Assembly (NCBI RefSeq): GCF_034044635.1
Contig: NZ_JAXCLX010000001.1
Coordinates: forward strand, 2,387,806 to 2,451,805
From: Dongia rigui
Lineage (GTDB): Bacteria; Pseudomonadota; Alphaproteobacteria; Dongiales; Dongiaceae
Length of the DNA: 64,000 bases
Direction: 5' to 3'
The notes below the pieces were generated by a model. It searched no databases, was not told the origin of the DNA, and saw only the letters and a list, made by a program, of their open reading frames with translations. Position 1 is the stretch's first letter. Each line of letters begins with the position of its first letter. The position numbers were made by a program, and so were the translations under genes. Positions 45,562-55,285 of this stretch are shown in pieces.

Positions 45562-46059
45562 GTGACTGAGGGAATTTTCATCGGCCTTGGCGCCAACCTG
45601 CCGAGTGATGCCGGCAGTCCCGTGGCGACGCTGGAAAAGGCGGTGACCGACATTGCCTCGGCCGGAATCACGATCCGGCGGCGCTCGCCGTGGTTCGAGA
45701 CAGCGCCCGTGCCGCGCGCTGCAGACCAGCCCTGGTATGTGAACGGGGTCATCGCGGTGGCGAGCGATCTTGGGCCGCAAGACCTGCTTGCCTTGTTGCA
45801 GCGGCTGGAAGCGGGGGCCGGGCGGGTGCGATCTGTCGCCAATGCGGCGCGGCCGCTCGACCTCGATATCATCGCCTATGGCGACCGGGTCGAGACCGCT
45901 GCCGATCCCTTGTTGCCGCATCCGCGCATGGCAATGCGGGCCTTTGTTCTGCTGCCCCTGCAGGCGATTGCCCCACGCTGGCGGCACCCGGTTTCCGGGC
46001 GCTCGGTCGCAGACCTCATCGCGGCACTGCCCCCTGACCAGGAAATCCGTTTACTTTGA
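45562..46059 (+). CDS. folK: 6-hydroxymethyl-7,8-dihydropterin pyrophosphokinase
   Basis: A 165-aa folate biosynthesis enzyme. The start region IFIGLGANL is followed by SPWFETAPVPRAADQPWYVN and the HPPK signature RPLDLDIIAYGD, then LPHPRMAMRAFVLLPLQAIA. The GTG start at 45562 is preceded by AAGGAAA and gives the normal family length. An upstream GTG at 45514 would add 16 unrelated residues. Confidence 0.93.
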   Translation: MTEGIFIGLGANLPSDAGSPVATLEKAVTDIASAGITIRRRSPWFETAPVPRAADQPWYVNGVIAVASDLGPQDLLALLQRLEAGAGRVRSVANAARPLDLDIIAYGDRVETAADPLLPHPRMAMRAFVLLPLQAIAPRWRHPVSGRSVADLIAALPPDQEIRLL

Positions 46060-46196
46060 GGGAGTTGGGTCGAAGCCGGTCGCCATGCGCGGGGGGCATA
46101 TAGCCTGCTCACTCATGTCGCGGCCCCAATCCTTGAACCCCCAAAATCAATAGAGTAAGTTCAGGCAATTAGACGAATTCTTGGAGATTATCGAAA

Positions 46197-46586
46197 ATGG
46201 CCCGCGTTACTGTCGAAGATTGCGTAGACAAGATCCCGAACCGCTTTGACCTGGTCATGTTGGCCGCTCAGCGCGCACGGGAGATCTCGGCCGGCGGCCA
46301 GCTCACCATCGAGCGCGATAACGACAAGAATCCGGTCGTTGCCTTGCGCGAAATTGCCGAAGAGACCGTGGTGCTGGAGCGCCTCAACGACAACCTCATC
46401 ACCGGCCTGCAGCGTCATGTCGAGAACGACGAGCCGGAGGAAGAGGGCACGGGCTTTGGCACCGGCGCCGGCGACCTTCTGGCCGAAATGCAGCAGGCGC
46501 AGATTTCCGACGACGAAGCCGAAGAGGCCGACATGGCCATCGACGGCGAGTTCGAGGATGCCGCGGAGGCCGATGACGGCAAGTGA
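46197..46586 (+). CDS. rpoZ: RNA polymerase omega subunit
   Basis: A 129-aa small subunit: [54 protein letters not shown]. After residue 80 it carries an unusually long acidic tail ([20 protein letters not shown]), seen in several alphaproteobacteria. It lies just before the (p)ppGpp synthetase gene, a conserved partnership, since omega is part of one ppGpp-binding site on RNA polymerase. Confidence 0.95.
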   Translation: MARVTVEDCVDKIPNRFDLVMLAAQRAREISAGGQLTIERDNDKNPVVALREIAEETVVLERLNDNLITGLQRHVENDEPEEEGTGFGTGAGDLLAEMQQAQISDDEAEEADMAIDGEFEDAAEADDGK

Positions 46587-46694
46587 CCCGGCGTCACTGT
46601 CGGCAGTTACCTTATTCCTGACACAGGGAAAGGATTGGTTTCACCCTTACGCTGAAGCGGCCACCGGAGATGCGGCCGTGACATTGAGGACCGC

Positions 46695-48851
46695 ATGATC
46701 CGGCAATTTGAACTGGTCGAGCGGGTGAAATCTTACGATCCAGGCGCGGATGAGGACCTCCTCAACCGCGCCTATGTTTTTTCGATGAAGGCGCATGGCT
46801 CGCAGTCGCGTGCCTCGGGCGATCCTTACTTTTCCCACCCGCTCGGCGTCGCCGAAATCCTGACGCGCCTCAAGCTCGATTCCGCCTCGATCGCCACGGG
46901 CCTCCTCCACGACACGGTCGAGGATACCGAGGCGACACTGGAGCAGGTACAGACCGTCTTCGGCAGTGAAGTGGCGCAGCTGGTCGACGGCGTCACCAAG
47001 CTGTCGCGCCTGGAACTGCAATCCGACAACACCAAGCATGCGGAGAACTTCCGCAAGCTGGTGCTGGCAATGTCGAACGACATTCGCGTGCTGTTGGTGA
47101 AGCTGGCAGACCGTCTGCACAACATGCAGACGCTGCACTTCATCAAGAACGCCGACAAGCGCCGCCGCATTGCCGCCGAGACGATGGAAATCTATGCGCC
47201 GCTCGCCGAGCGCATGGGCATGCATCAACTGAAGGACGAGCTGGAGAACCTGGCCTTCGCCGAGCTCAATGCCGACGCGTACCAGTCGATCATGCAGCGT
47301 CTATCCTATTTGCGCGAGCAGGGTGCCGACATTTGCGCCAAGATCATTGCCGAGCTCTCCAAGACGCTGAAGGAAGCCGACTTGCACGCCGAGGTCTCGG
47401 GCCGTGAAAAGACGCCCTTCTCGATCTGGCGCAAGATGCAGAAGAAGCGCATGGAGTTCGAGCAACTTTCCGACATCATGGCCTTCCGCGTGATGGTCAA
47501 GGATATCGGCCAGTGCTACCAGGCGCTGGGCGCCATTCACGGCAAGTATTCGATGATCCCCGGGCGCTTCAAGGATTACATCTCGACCCCAAAGCCCAAC
47601 AATTACCAATCGCTCCACACCGGCATCATCGGCCCGCAGCGCATGCGCATCGAGGTGCAGATTCGCACCGAAAACATGCATGAAATCGCCGAAATGGGTG
47701 TGGCGGCGCATTGGGGCTACAAGCAGGGTGCCACCAAGATAGATGGTCGGCAGTATCGCTGGCTGCGCGAGCTCCTGGACATTCTCGAGCACGCTTCCGG
47801 CCCGGAAGAATTCCTTGAGCACACCAAGCTCGAGATGTTCCAGGACCAGGTGTTCTGCTTCACGCCGAAGGGCGATCTCATCGCGCTGCCGCGCGGGGCG
47901 ACGCCGGTCGACTTTGCCTATGCCGTGCACTCTCAGGTCGGCGATACCTGTGTGGGTGCCAAGATCAACGGCCGCATCATGCCGCTCCGGACCGAGCTGC
48001 AGAACGGCGACCAGGTCGCCATCGTCACCTCGAAGGCGCAGACGCCGTCGCCGGCCTGGGAACGCTTTGTCGTCACCGGCAAGGCGCGTGCCTGCATCCG
48101 CCGCTTCATCCGCACCCAGCAGCGCGCGCAGTATCTGGAACTCGGCCGGGCGATGCTGCAGAAGGAATTTTCCCATGCCGGTTACGAGTACACGGAAAAG
48201 GCTGTCGATGGCGTCCTGAAGAAATTCAAGGCCGAGGAGATCGAGGACCTGGTGACGCAGGTCGGCGAGGGCCTGGTCGGTGCCCGCGAAGTCGTCAACG
48301 CGATCTTCCCCGGCAACAAGACGCAGGGTCTGCCGGGCGACAAGGTCAACGACAAGGCCGGGCCGCTGAAGCGCGACCCGAAGAAGGGCAAGGGCGGCCA
48401 CGCCATCCCGATCCGCGGCCTCATCCCCGGCATGGCGATGCACTTTGCCGGCTGTTGCCATCCGCTGCCGGGCGACCGCATCGTCGGCATCGTGACGACC
48501 GGGAAGGGCGTCACCATCCACACCATCGATTGCGAGACGCTGGAGAGCTTTGCCGACACGCCGGAGCGCTGGCTCGATGTCGCCTGGGACCAGGACAAGA
48601 ATTCGGTCGAGCAGCATACCGGCCGCCTCGACGTGGTGATCGCCAACCAGCCGGGCAGCCTCGGCTCACTCACCACGGTGATCGGCAAGAATCAGGGCAA
48701 CATCTCGAATTTGAAGATCGTCAACCGCTCGATCGACTTCTTCGAGATCATCGTCGATGTCGAGGTGAAGGACCTGAAGCACCTTTCCAACATCATCGCC
48801 GCCTTGCGCGCGACGCCTTCGGTCAATTCCGTGGACCGGGCGCGGGGATAG
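46695..48851 (+). CDS. spoT: bifunctional (p)ppGpp synthetase/hydrolase (RSH)
   Basis: A 718-aa long RSH protein. It has an HD hydrolase domain with intact [13 protein letters not shown], a synthetase domain with [20 protein letters not shown] and [20 protein letters not shown], a TGS domain ([20 protein letters not shown]), a zinc-finger/helical region and a C-terminal ACT domain ([20 protein letters not shown]). Both catalytic halves look active, as in the single RSH enzyme of most alphaproteobacteria. GAGGA precedes the ATG. Confidence 0.95.
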   Translation: MIRQFELVERVKSYDPGADEDLLNRAYVFSMKAHGSQSRASGDPYFSHPLGVAEILTRLKLDSASIATGLLHDTVEDTEATLEQVQTVFGSEVAQLVDGVTKLSRLELQSDNTKHAENFRKLVLAMSNDIRVLLVKLADRLHNMQTLHFIKNADKRRRIAAETMEIYAPLAERMGMHQLKDELENLAFAELNADAYQSIMQRLSYLREQGADICAKIIAELSKTLKEADLHAEVSGREKTPFSIWRKMQKKRMEFEQLSDIMAFRVMVKDIGQCYQALGAIHGKYSMIPGRFKDYISTPKPNNYQSLHTGIIGPQRMRIEVQIRTENMHEIAEMGVAAHWGYKQGATKIDGRQYRWLRELLDILEHASGPEEFLEHTKLEMFQDQVFCFTPKGDLIALPRGATPVDFAYAVHSQVGDTCVGAKINGRIMPLRTELQNGDQVAIVTSKAQTPSPAWERFVVTGKARACIRRFIRTQQRAQYLELGRAMLQKEFSHAGYEYTEKAVDGVLKKFKAEEIEDLVTQVGEGLVGAREVVNAIFPGNKTQGLPGDKVNDKAGPLKRDPKKGKGGHAIPIRGLIPGMAMHFAGCCHPLPGDRIVGIVTTGKGVTIHTIDCETLESFADTPERWLDVAWDQDKNSVEQHTGRLDVVIANQPGSLGSLTTVIGKNQGNISNLKIVNRSIDFFEIIVDVEVKDLKHLSNIIAALRATPSVNSVDRARG

Positions 48852-48861
48852 GTCACGCGTC

Positions 48862-49269
48862 ATGATCCTTGGCATCGGCAACGACCTCATCGACATCCGC
48901 CGCATCGAGAAATCGATCGAGCGCTTCGGCGACCGCTTCATCCAGCGCGTCTTTACCGAGGTCGAGCAGCAGAAATCCGATCGGCGCGCACAGCGCGCCG
49001 CCTCCTATGCCAAGCGCTTCGCCGCCAAGGAGGCCTGCTCGAAGGCGCTGGGGACCGGCTTTCGCGACCAGGTCTTCATGAAGGACATGGGGGTGGTGAA
49101 CCTGCCCAGCGGCAAGCCCACCCTGAAGCTCACCAACGGGGCGCTCCGCCGCCTGCAAGAGATCACGCCCCCCGGCATGGCGGCCCAGATCGACCTCACC
49201 ATCACCGACGACTTCCCCTTGGCCCAGGCGATCGTGATCATTTCTGCGGTGCCCGGCCCCGCTAAGTGA
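48862..49269 (+). CDS. acpS: holo-[acyl-carrier-protein] synthase
   Basis: A 135-aa phosphopantetheinyl transferase that activates ACP. The signatures [20 protein letters not shown] and [16 protein letters not shown] provide the metal-binding Asp and Glu. It follows RSH by 10 nt. In many alphaproteobacteria pdxJ lies between these genes; here it is absent. Confidence 0.95.
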   Translation: MILGIGNDLIDIRRIEKSIERFGDRFIQRVFTEVEQQKSDRRAQRAASYAKRFAAKEACSKALGTGFRDQVFMKDMGVVNLPSGKPTLKLTNGALRRLQEITPPGMAAQIDLTITDDFPLAQAIVIISAVPGPAK

Positions 49270-49446
49270 GGGGTGTTAGCTAAACTGGCGGAATATCTCG
49301 CAAAAATCCGGGTGCCGCAGCGCTCAATCGGGGTTAAAGCCTTGACTTTGCTGGGGTTGGCTGGCTTGATCCGCCCGAAAAGCATGCTGCAAGGGCATGC
49401 CTGACGCCCCACCCGATTCCGTCGAAAAAAGGCCGCTTTACCTACC

Positions 49447-50244
49447 ATGGCGCGAAAGACAGAGACCGAGCCCAGCCAGATCCTCGAGACCGTCAAGACC
49501 ATCTTCTGGGCCGCCGTGATCGCCGTGGTGATCCGGACCTTCGCTTATGAGCCGTTCAGCATTCCCTCGGGCTCGATGATCCCGACGCTGCTCATCGGCG
49601 ACTACCTCTTCGTCTCGAAGACGGCCTATGGCTATAGCCGCTTCTCGTTTCCCTGGGGTGTCGTGCCGCTCGAAGGCCGTGTGTGGGCCGATGAGCCAGA
49701 GCGTGGCGACGTCATCGTCTTCCGTCCGCCAGGAGAGCCGCAGACCGATTTCATCAAACGCCTTATCGGCCTGCCCGGCGACACGGTCCAGGTCAAGGAA
49801 GGCTTGCTCTATATCAACGGGGAACCGGTGAAGCGTGAGCGCATCGAGGATTTCGTCAATCTCGATAACGGCATCGCCTCGCCGCAATATGTCGAGACGC
49901 TGCCTGGCGGTGTCTCCCATCACATCATCGAGACGCGCGGCGACCAGGGCGAACTCGACAACACGCCGATCTATGTCGTGCCGCAGGGTCATTACTTCAT
50001 GATGGGCGACAACCGCGATTCATCGAGCGACAGCCGCGTGCTGGCGGGGCTGGTGCCGTTCGACATGAACACGCGCATCACCGATCCCGCACAGCTCGGC
50101 AATGTCGGCTTCGTGCCGGCCGAAAACCTGATCGGGCCGGCCAAGGTGTTGTTCTGGTCCTATGACAACACGTTGAAGCTCACCAACCCGATTACCTGGG
50201 TGACGGCCCTGCGCTGGCGGCGTCTCGGCGATCTGGTGGAGTAG
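49447..50244 (+). CDS. lepB: signal peptidase I
   Basis: A 265-aa type I signal peptidase. One N-terminal membrane anchor (TIFWAAVIAVVIRTFAY) precedes the catalytic Ser in IPSGSMIPTLLIGD; Lys is in DFIKRLIGLPGDTV. The conserved GDNRDSSSDSR box lies near the C-terminus. It starts the lepB-rnc-era-recO run. Confidence 0.95.
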   Translation: MARKTETEPSQILETVKTIFWAAVIAVVIRTFAYEPFSIPSGSMIPTLLIGDYLFVSKTAYGYSRFSFPWGVVPLEGRVWADEPERGDVIVFRPPGEPQTDFIKRLIGLPGDTVQVKEGLLYINGEPVKRERIEDFVNLDNGIASPQYVETLPGGVSHHIIETRGDQGELDNTPIYVVPQGHYFMMGDNRDSSSDSRVLAGLVPFDMNTRITDPAQLGNVGFVPAENLIGPAKVLFWSYDNTLKLTNPITWVTALRWRRLGDLVE

Positions 50245-50249
50245 GCAGG

Positions 50250-51014
50250 GTGGCGAAGGCTGCCCATAGCGAGCTTGCCACGATCCTGGGTCACGTCTTC
50301 TCGCGGCCGGATCTGCTGGAAACGGCCATTACGCATCCCAGTGCCACCGGGCGCAACCGCACCAAGCGGGTGCGGCGCACGACCAAGGCGGCGGATTCGC
50401 GTGTCGCCGACAATCAGCGCCTGGAGTTCCTGGGCGACCGGGTGCTGGGCCTGATCGTCGCCGAAATGCTGTTCGCGACTTTCCCCGAGGAAGACGAGGG
50501 GGCGCTTGCCAAGCGCCTCGCTTCGCTGGTGCGCCAGGACGGCCTTGCGCATGTCGCGCAAGATCTCGGCTTTGGCCGATTCCTGATCCTCTCCAAGGGC
50601 GAGGAGGAAAGTGGCGGGCGCGAAAACCCAGCGACACTGGCCGATGCCTGCGAGGCGATCATCGGCGCGCTTTACCTGGATGGCGGCATCGACGCGGCGC
50701 GCGGCTTTGTCGAAAAGCACTGGCGCACCATGATGTCGGCCGACCTCGCCCCGCCGCAGGACGCCAAGACGGCACTGCAGGAATGGGCGCAGGCAGCCGG
50801 CCTCAACCTGCCGCGCTACAAGGTAATCCGCAGCGAAGGGCCGCCCCACGATCCCGTCTTCGAGGTCGAGGTGGCGGTGGAAGGCTTTCCCGCCCGCAGC
50901 GGGACCGGCCGTTCGAAACGTGCCGCCGAGCAGGCGGCCGCCAACCTGCTTCTGGTGCTGGTACGCACGCAAGATGCAGGGCAAGATCACAAGGTCGCGG
51001 CCAATCCGGCGTGA
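50250..51014 (+). CDS. rnc: ribonuclease III
   Basis: A 254-aa double-stranded RNA endonuclease for rRNA and mRNA processing. The catalytic signature is NQRLEFLGDRVLGLIVAEML, with the second acidic cluster in DACEAIIGALYLDGG. A C-terminal dsRBD covers about 165-235 (KTALQEWAQAAGLNLPRYKV). It has a small basic insertion near residue 35 (NRTKRVRRTTKAADSR). The start is GTG 50250 after GGCAGG, 5 nt past lepB. Confidence 0.95.
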   Translation: MAKAAHSELATILGHVFSRPDLLETAITHPSATGRNRTKRVRRTTKAADSRVADNQRLEFLGDRVLGLIVAEMLFATFPEEDEGALAKRLASLVRQDGLAHVAQDLGFGRFLILSKGEEESGGRENPATLADACEAIIGALYLDGGIDAARGFVEKHWRTMMSADLAPPQDAKTALQEWAQAAGLNLPRYKVIRSEGPPHDPVFEVEVAVEGFPARSGTGRSKRAAEQAAANLLLVLVRTQDAGQDHKVAANPA

Positions 51015-51042
51015 TGCCGGAAAGCTCGGAAAGCAGAGTTCC

Positions 51043-51966
51043 ATGAATATTGAAACGGCATGCGGCTTCATTGCCGTGCTGGGCGCTCCCAATGCGGGGA
51101 AGTCGACCCTGGTCAACCGCGTGGTCGGGCAAAAGGTCTCGATCGTCAGCCCCAAGGTGCAGACCACGCGCGCCAAGGTGCTGGGCATCGTCATGGACGG
51201 TCCAATTCAGATGATCTTCGTCGACACGCCGGGCATCTTCGCGCCGAAGCGTCGCCTGGACCGCGCCATGGTGACGGCGGCCTGGTCGGGTGCGGGCGAT
51301 GCCGACCAGATCCTGCTGATGGTCGATGCCAGCCGAAAGAATATCGATGACGACACGCGTCGCATCATCGACGGCCTGAAGAAGCACAAGCGCAAGGCCG
51401 TGCTGGTGCTCAACAAGATCGACCAGGTGAAGGAACGCGAGCGGCTGCTGGCCAAGACCGCCGAGCTCAACGCGCTGGGCGGCGGGGACGGCGAGACGCT
51501 GTTCACCGACACCTTCATGATCTCGGCCGAGCATGGCGATGGCGTCCTTGATTTGGTGGCTGAATTGGGCCGCCGCATGCCCAAGGGGCCGCATCACTAC
51601 CCGGAAGACCACATCACCGATGCGCCGCAACGCTTCCTCGCCGCCGAAATCACGCGCGAGCATCTCTTTCGCCAGCTGCATGAAGAAGTCCCCTATGCAC
51701 TGACCGTCGAGACCGAAAGCTGGGAGGAATTCAAGGATGGCTCGGTCAAGATCACCCAGGTGATCTTCGTCGCCAAGGAGGGCCAGAAGGCCATTGTCAT
51801 CGGCAAGGGCGGCGCCAAGATCAAGACGATCCGCGAGGCCGCACAGCGCGAGATGCAGCAGGCCTTCGAACGCCAGGTGCACCTCTTTCTCTTCATCAAG
51901 GTGCGCGGCTCATGGGCCGACGATCCCGAACGCTACCGCGAAATGGGCCTCGATTTCGAGGAATAG
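51043..51966 (+). CDS. era: GTPase Era
   Basis: A 307-aa ribosome-assembly GTPase that binds 16S rRNA. G1 is GAPNAGKSTLVN, G2 TTRAKV, G3 DTPGIF, G4 NKID. The C-terminal KH domain includes QVIFVAKEGQKAIVIGKGGA. It lies downstream of rnc, as is conserved across bacteria. Confidence 0.96.
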   Translation: MNIETACGFIAVLGAPNAGKSTLVNRVVGQKVSIVSPKVQTTRAKVLGIVMDGPIQMIFVDTPGIFAPKRRLDRAMVTAAWSGAGDADQILLMVDASRKNIDDDTRRIIDGLKKHKRKAVLVLNKIDQVKERERLLAKTAELNALGGGDGETLFTDTFMISAEHGDGVLDLVAELGRRMPKGPHHYPEDHITDAPQRFLAAEITREHLFRQLHEEVPYALTVETESWEEFKDGSVKITQVIFVAKEGQKAIVIGKGGAKIKTIREAAQREMQQAFERQVHLFLFIKVRGSWADDPERYREMGLDFEE

Positions 51967-51972
51967 GGCGCG

Positions 51973-52698
51973 GTGGATTTCACCGACACAGGCTTCGTCC
52001 TCTCCGCCCGCCGCCATGGCGAGAGCGATATCATTCTTTCCTGTCTCACGCGCGCGCATGGCCGGCATCTGGGCCTGGTGAAGGGTGGCGCCGGGCGCAA
52101 GAACCGGCCGGCCTTCGAAATCGGCAACCAGCTTTCGCTCAACTGGCGCGCGCGCCTCTCGGAACAGCTGGGGCATTTCCAGGCCGAGGTCATTGAGGCG
52201 AATATCGCCCATGTCATCGACGATGCCGACCGGCTGGCGGCGATGAGTGCGGCGGCAGCCGTGATAGATGCGACGCTGCCGGAGCGTGAGCCGCATCAGG
52301 ATGTGCATGACGATTTCGCGGTACTGGTGCAGGGCCTGGTTGCCAGCGTGCCGGATTGGGCCGGGCTCTATCTGCGCTGGGAGCTGAAGTTGCTCGCTGA
52401 TCTCGGCTTCGGCTTGGATCTCTCGCGCTGCGCCGTGACGGGTGCCACCGAGGATCTCGTCTTTGTCTCGCCCAAAACCGGCCGCGCCGTCAGCCGGCTG
52501 GGCGCCGGGCGCTATGCGGAACGCCTGCTGCCGTTGCCGGGCTTCCTCCTTAAGGATGATATAGCGACCGATCCTACGTCGTTGGCGCAAGGGCTGCGCC
52601 TCACCGGCCATTTCATCCACGGCCATGTGCTGCCGACGCCCGCCGCTGAAAAACGCCTCACCGCCCGCGATCGGCTGATCGAACGGCTGACACGATAG
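51973..52698 (+). CDS. recO: DNA repair protein RecO
   Basis: A 241-aa mediator that loads RecA with RecFR. An N-terminal OB fold (DTGFVLSARRHGESDIILSC) precedes the helical RecO_C domain with LYLRWELKLLADLGFGLDLS. No zinc cysteine cluster is complete. The start is GTG 51973, 6 nt after era. It ends the conserved block; the next genes look acquired. Confidence 0.92.
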   Translation: MDFTDTGFVLSARRHGESDIILSCLTRAHGRHLGLVKGGAGRKNRPAFEIGNQLSLNWRARLSEQLGHFQAEVIEANIAHVIDDADRLAAMSAAAAVIDATLPEREPHQDVHDDFAVLVQGLVASVPDWAGLYLRWELKLLADLGFGLDLSRCAVTGATEDLVFVSPKTGRAVSRLGAGRYAERLLPLPGFLLKDDIATDPTSLAQGLRLTGHFIHGHVLPTPAAEKRLTARDRLIERLTR

Positions 52699-52724
52699 CG
52701 GGAATGCTAGTTCTCATTTCGTTC

Positions 52725-52757
52725 TTGACATAATTACGCTTTATGTGTTATGCATAA
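52725..52757 (+). promoter_or_regulatory. promoter with palindrome upstream of the toxin module
   Basis: TTGACA (52725-52730) and a -10 candidate TATGCA (52749-52754) with an 18-nt spacer lie in an AT-rich gap. The -10 sits in the perfect palindrome TTATGCATAA (52748-52757), a possible operator. Start codon 52785 follows after a short leader. Confidence 0.6.
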
Positions 52758-52784
52758 AGGTGTCAGGGCAAAACGGAGCGACAC

Positions 52785-54185
52785 ATGCCGCCGGGTGCAA
52801 CCCAAAAGCAGGTACCGACACGGTCCGAGGGCGTTCTTGGTGAATGGCGCGATGGCGCCTTTCACTTCCATACGCCCGAATCCGAGCAGCGTTGGCTGGT
52901 CGAAGCCTATCGCAGCGGGGTCCATCCCGAGAATTGGCAGCGCGGGCAGGTGCTCGACGACAAGACCCGGGACATCGTCTTGAGCGGCCTGGGCGGTGCC
53001 ACCGCGCCGGTCTATCGCGGCCCTGACGGGCAGTATCGTTTTGCCAATGCCGAGACGATTGAACCCGCCGACATTCGGGCGCTGCGGGCGAAATCCTTCC
53101 AGGGCGTCAAGCTGCAGGACCTTAAAGGGCCGGAAATACCTGGCGAGGACGTGATTGCGACGCGCTTTGCTGCGGCTCGTGCCGCGAATGACAATGCCCC
53201 GGCGGTCGCTGCTTCGGCCGTGGCGCCTGTTGCACCGCAGGCGAAAGCGGGCCTTGGCCGCTTCGCTGCGATGGCCGAGGCACAAAAGAACGCCAGTCAT
53301 CCCTCGCCGCAAGAAGCGCTGCAAGCAATTGATGACGGCGTGCGCCTGCTCGCCAATGGCTTGACCATTGGTTACGCGGACAACGTCGCGGCGGCCGGCG
53401 ATGCGCTCTTCGGCGATGGCAGCTTTGCCGAGGATTATCAGAAGAATCTCGCTGAGCAGAACGCGCTATCCCAGGCGGCACTGGAGCGGTCGGGTATAGC
53501 CGGTGCCCTCGTTCAATCAGCGCCGCAGTTCATTCCGGGAGCGGGCGATGCCATCGGCCTTGGCAACGATATCAAGATGTATCTTGAGGATCCCAGCCAA
53601 CGCACATGGAAGAACTATGGTCTGACCGCCCTCGGCGCGCTGCCCTTCGTCCCCAGCGTCGCCAGTTCGATCAAGCGCGTGGATGACGCGCTGGAGATCG
53701 CGGGGAAGGTAGAAGCGAAGGTCGGCAAGGTCGACGATGTTCCGATCCAGGCAATCGACCCACATGAAACGCGCTTCTCGCAGGAAACCGTGTCGTATCA
53801 GAAGCGAAGGAGAGGCAGTGACAGTTATACCTACGATGACATTGCCAACAGTATGAAGCAGAATGGTTGGCATGGCGAACCAATCGATGTTGTCCGCATG
53901 CCAGATGGGAAACTCACAACGGCCGACAATACACGCATCCTGGCAGCGCGGAGCGCCGGTATTCAGGCACAGGCAAGGGTCCGAGATTTCGATGCCAAGA
54001 TCGGCGCCACGGATGCCACTCGGTTCAAGCATGGCCAACCCGGCAATCCAACGACCTGGGGCGAGGCGGTACAGCGCCGTATCAACGACCAATCCGGCAA
54101 ATTCCGGACGGCTACTCCTTATGGATCGGGCGAGAATCCACGCCTCCGATATCCTAAATCACCCGACAAGGGAGCTTTGAAATGA
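52785..54185 (+). CDS. putative polymorphic toxin with C-terminal ParB-like domain
   Basis: A 466-aa protein without a signal peptide. Residues 1-110 are an unrecognised domain (GEWRDGAFHFHTPESEQRWL). A central part, about 180-320, looks like pretoxin or phage-virion segments (LTIGYADNVAAAGDALFGDG; WKNYGLTALGALPFVPSVAS). From about 327 a ParB-like nuclease/toxin fold is suggested by MKQNGWHGEPIDVVRMPDGK and LTTADNTRILAARSAGIQAQ (Asp381-Asn-Thr-Arg). This domain is found at the C-terminus of CDI and type VI toxins. It overlaps a SUKH-like gene by 4 bases. No secretion system is in the window, so the export route is unknown. Confidence 0.68.
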   Translation: MPPGATQKQVPTRSEGVLGEWRDGAFHFHTPESEQRWLVEAYRSGVHPENWQRGQVLDDKTRDIVLSGLGGATAPVYRGPDGQYRFANAETIEPADIRALRAKSFQGVKLQDLKGPEIPGEDVIATRFAAARAANDNAPAVAASAVAPVAPQAKAGLGRFAAMAEAQKNASHPSPQEALQAIDDGVRLLANGLTIGYADNVAAAGDALFGDGSFAEDYQKNLAEQNALSQAALERSGIAGALVQSAPQFIPGAGDAIGLGNDIKMYLEDPSQRTWKNYGLTALGALPFVPSVASSIKRVDDALEIAGKVEAKVGKVDDVPIQAIDPHETRFSQETVSYQKRRRGSDSYTYDDIANSMKQNGWHGEPIDVVRMPDGKLTTADNTRILAARSAGIQAQARVRDFDAKIGATDATRFKHGQPGNPTTWGEAVQRRINDQSGKFRTATPYGSGENPRLRYPKSPDKGALK

Positions 54186-54628
54186 AATTTGGAACAATCA
54201 CGCCGGAACGGCTGCCCAGGGGCTTTCGCTATCCTGTGAACTTCGAGAAATTCTGCACCGCCACGCCGGCAGCGGACATCAAGCCTTGGTTCATTCTTGA
54301 TTCGCGGGAGGATGCGGACATCTGGTTGGATATCGTTCAGGAATGGTATCCAGAACGATGCCTTATCCCGTTCGCACAGCACATTGTAACGGGTGATGAT
54401 ATCGCCTGCTTCGACGGTAACGATCGGACAGGTAACCCCGAGGTTCATCTCGTGCACAGCTTTGCCAGCGCTGGCTGGGAAGATCGCGGTTCGGTTTCCA
54501 ATTTTGAGGCCTGGCTCGCTCTCATGGAAGAGGACCGCGAGGAATATCTCCAGCAGCGGGCGGAAGATGCGGCCTATGAAGCAGAACGCGCCGCCGCCGA
54601 AAATGGCAAGAAGAAAGAGGAGCTTTGA
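54182..54628 (+). CDS. putative immunity protein (SUKH/SMI1-KNR4-like)
   Basis: A 148-aa acidic protein starting in the stop of the toxin gene (ATGA), with GGGAG as ribosome site. LIPFAQHIVTGDDIACFDGN and PEVHLVHSFASAGWEDRGSV, then FEAWLALMEE, match the SUKH superfamily core, a very common immunity fold in polymorphic toxin systems. The C-terminus is a charged helix. The pairing supports a toxin-immunity function. Confidence 0.7.
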   Translation: MKFGTITPERLPRGFRYPVNFEKFCTATPAADIKPWFILDSREDADIWLDIVQEWYPERCLIPFAQHIVTGDDIACFDGNDRTGNPEVHLVHSFASAGWEDRGSVSNFEAWLALMEEDREEYLQQRAEDAAYEAERAAAENGKKKEEL

Positions 54629-54634
54629 GCCTCT

Positions 54635-55222
54635 GTGTCGAAAGTGAGATCACGCCTGGGCGAAGACCGTTTGACGGCGTTGAGCCGGATTGCGTCGCAC
54701 GCCTTGCGGCACGAACCCGCGCGGTACGGGTTGACGCTGGATGCCAACGGCTGGGTGGCGATCGATGCCTTCATCGCCGCGCTGGGCCGGACGGACCCGC
54801 GCTGGCAGGGGCTCGTGGCTGCCGACTTCCAGGAGATGATCGCGGCATCCGCGAAGACGCGGCATGAGATCGACGCGGACCGCATCCGCGCCATCTATGG
54901 TCATTCCGTGCCGGGACGGTTGACCCATGATCCGATCGCACCACCCGCCATTCTGTTTCATGGCACCAGCCCGCAAGCGGCGGAACTCATCTTGCGCGAC
55001 GGGCTGAAACCCATGTCGCGCCAGTACGTCCATCTTTCGCCGACGCGCGAGGTGGCGCTTGACGTTGGTCGGCGCAAGGTGAAAGCGCCAAGTCTTCTCG
55101 TGGTCGACGCGGCCGGCGCTTTTATCGCCGGACACCACTTCTATCGCGGGAATGACCTGATCTGGCTCGCCGATGCCGTGCCGCCGCCCTTCATCCGGCG
55201 AGACGAACCCACCCGCCCTTGA
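54635..55222 (+). CDS. kptA: RNA 2'-phosphotransferase (Tpt1/KptA)
   Basis: A 195-aa enzyme that removes an internal 2'-phosphate from RNA using NAD+, forming ADP-ribose cyclic phosphate. The family motifs are RIASHALRHEPARYGLTLDA, KTRHEIDADRIRAIYGHSVP, LFHGTSPQAAELILRDGLKP and MSRQYVHLS, keeping the Arg-His-Arg-Arg active site. The start is GTG 54635, 6 nt after the immunity gene, with AGAGGAG upstream. In eukaryotes it completes tRNA splicing; bacterial roles are uncertain. Its place behind a probable toxin suggests RNA repair. Confidence 0.9.
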   Translation: MSKVRSRLGEDRLTALSRIASHALRHEPARYGLTLDANGWVAIDAFIAALGRTDPRWQGLVAADFQEMIAASAKTRHEIDADRIRAIYGHSVPGRLTHDPIAPPAILFHGTSPQAAELILRDGLKPMSRQYVHLSPTREVALDVGRRKVKAPSLLVVDAAGAFIAGHHFYRGNDLIWLADAVPPPFIRRDEPTRP

Positions 55223-55285
55223 TTTGGCGCGTGCCGCGCGCCATGCTCCGGCCCTCTTAGAAATTCGGGGACTTTCGGGGAAATC

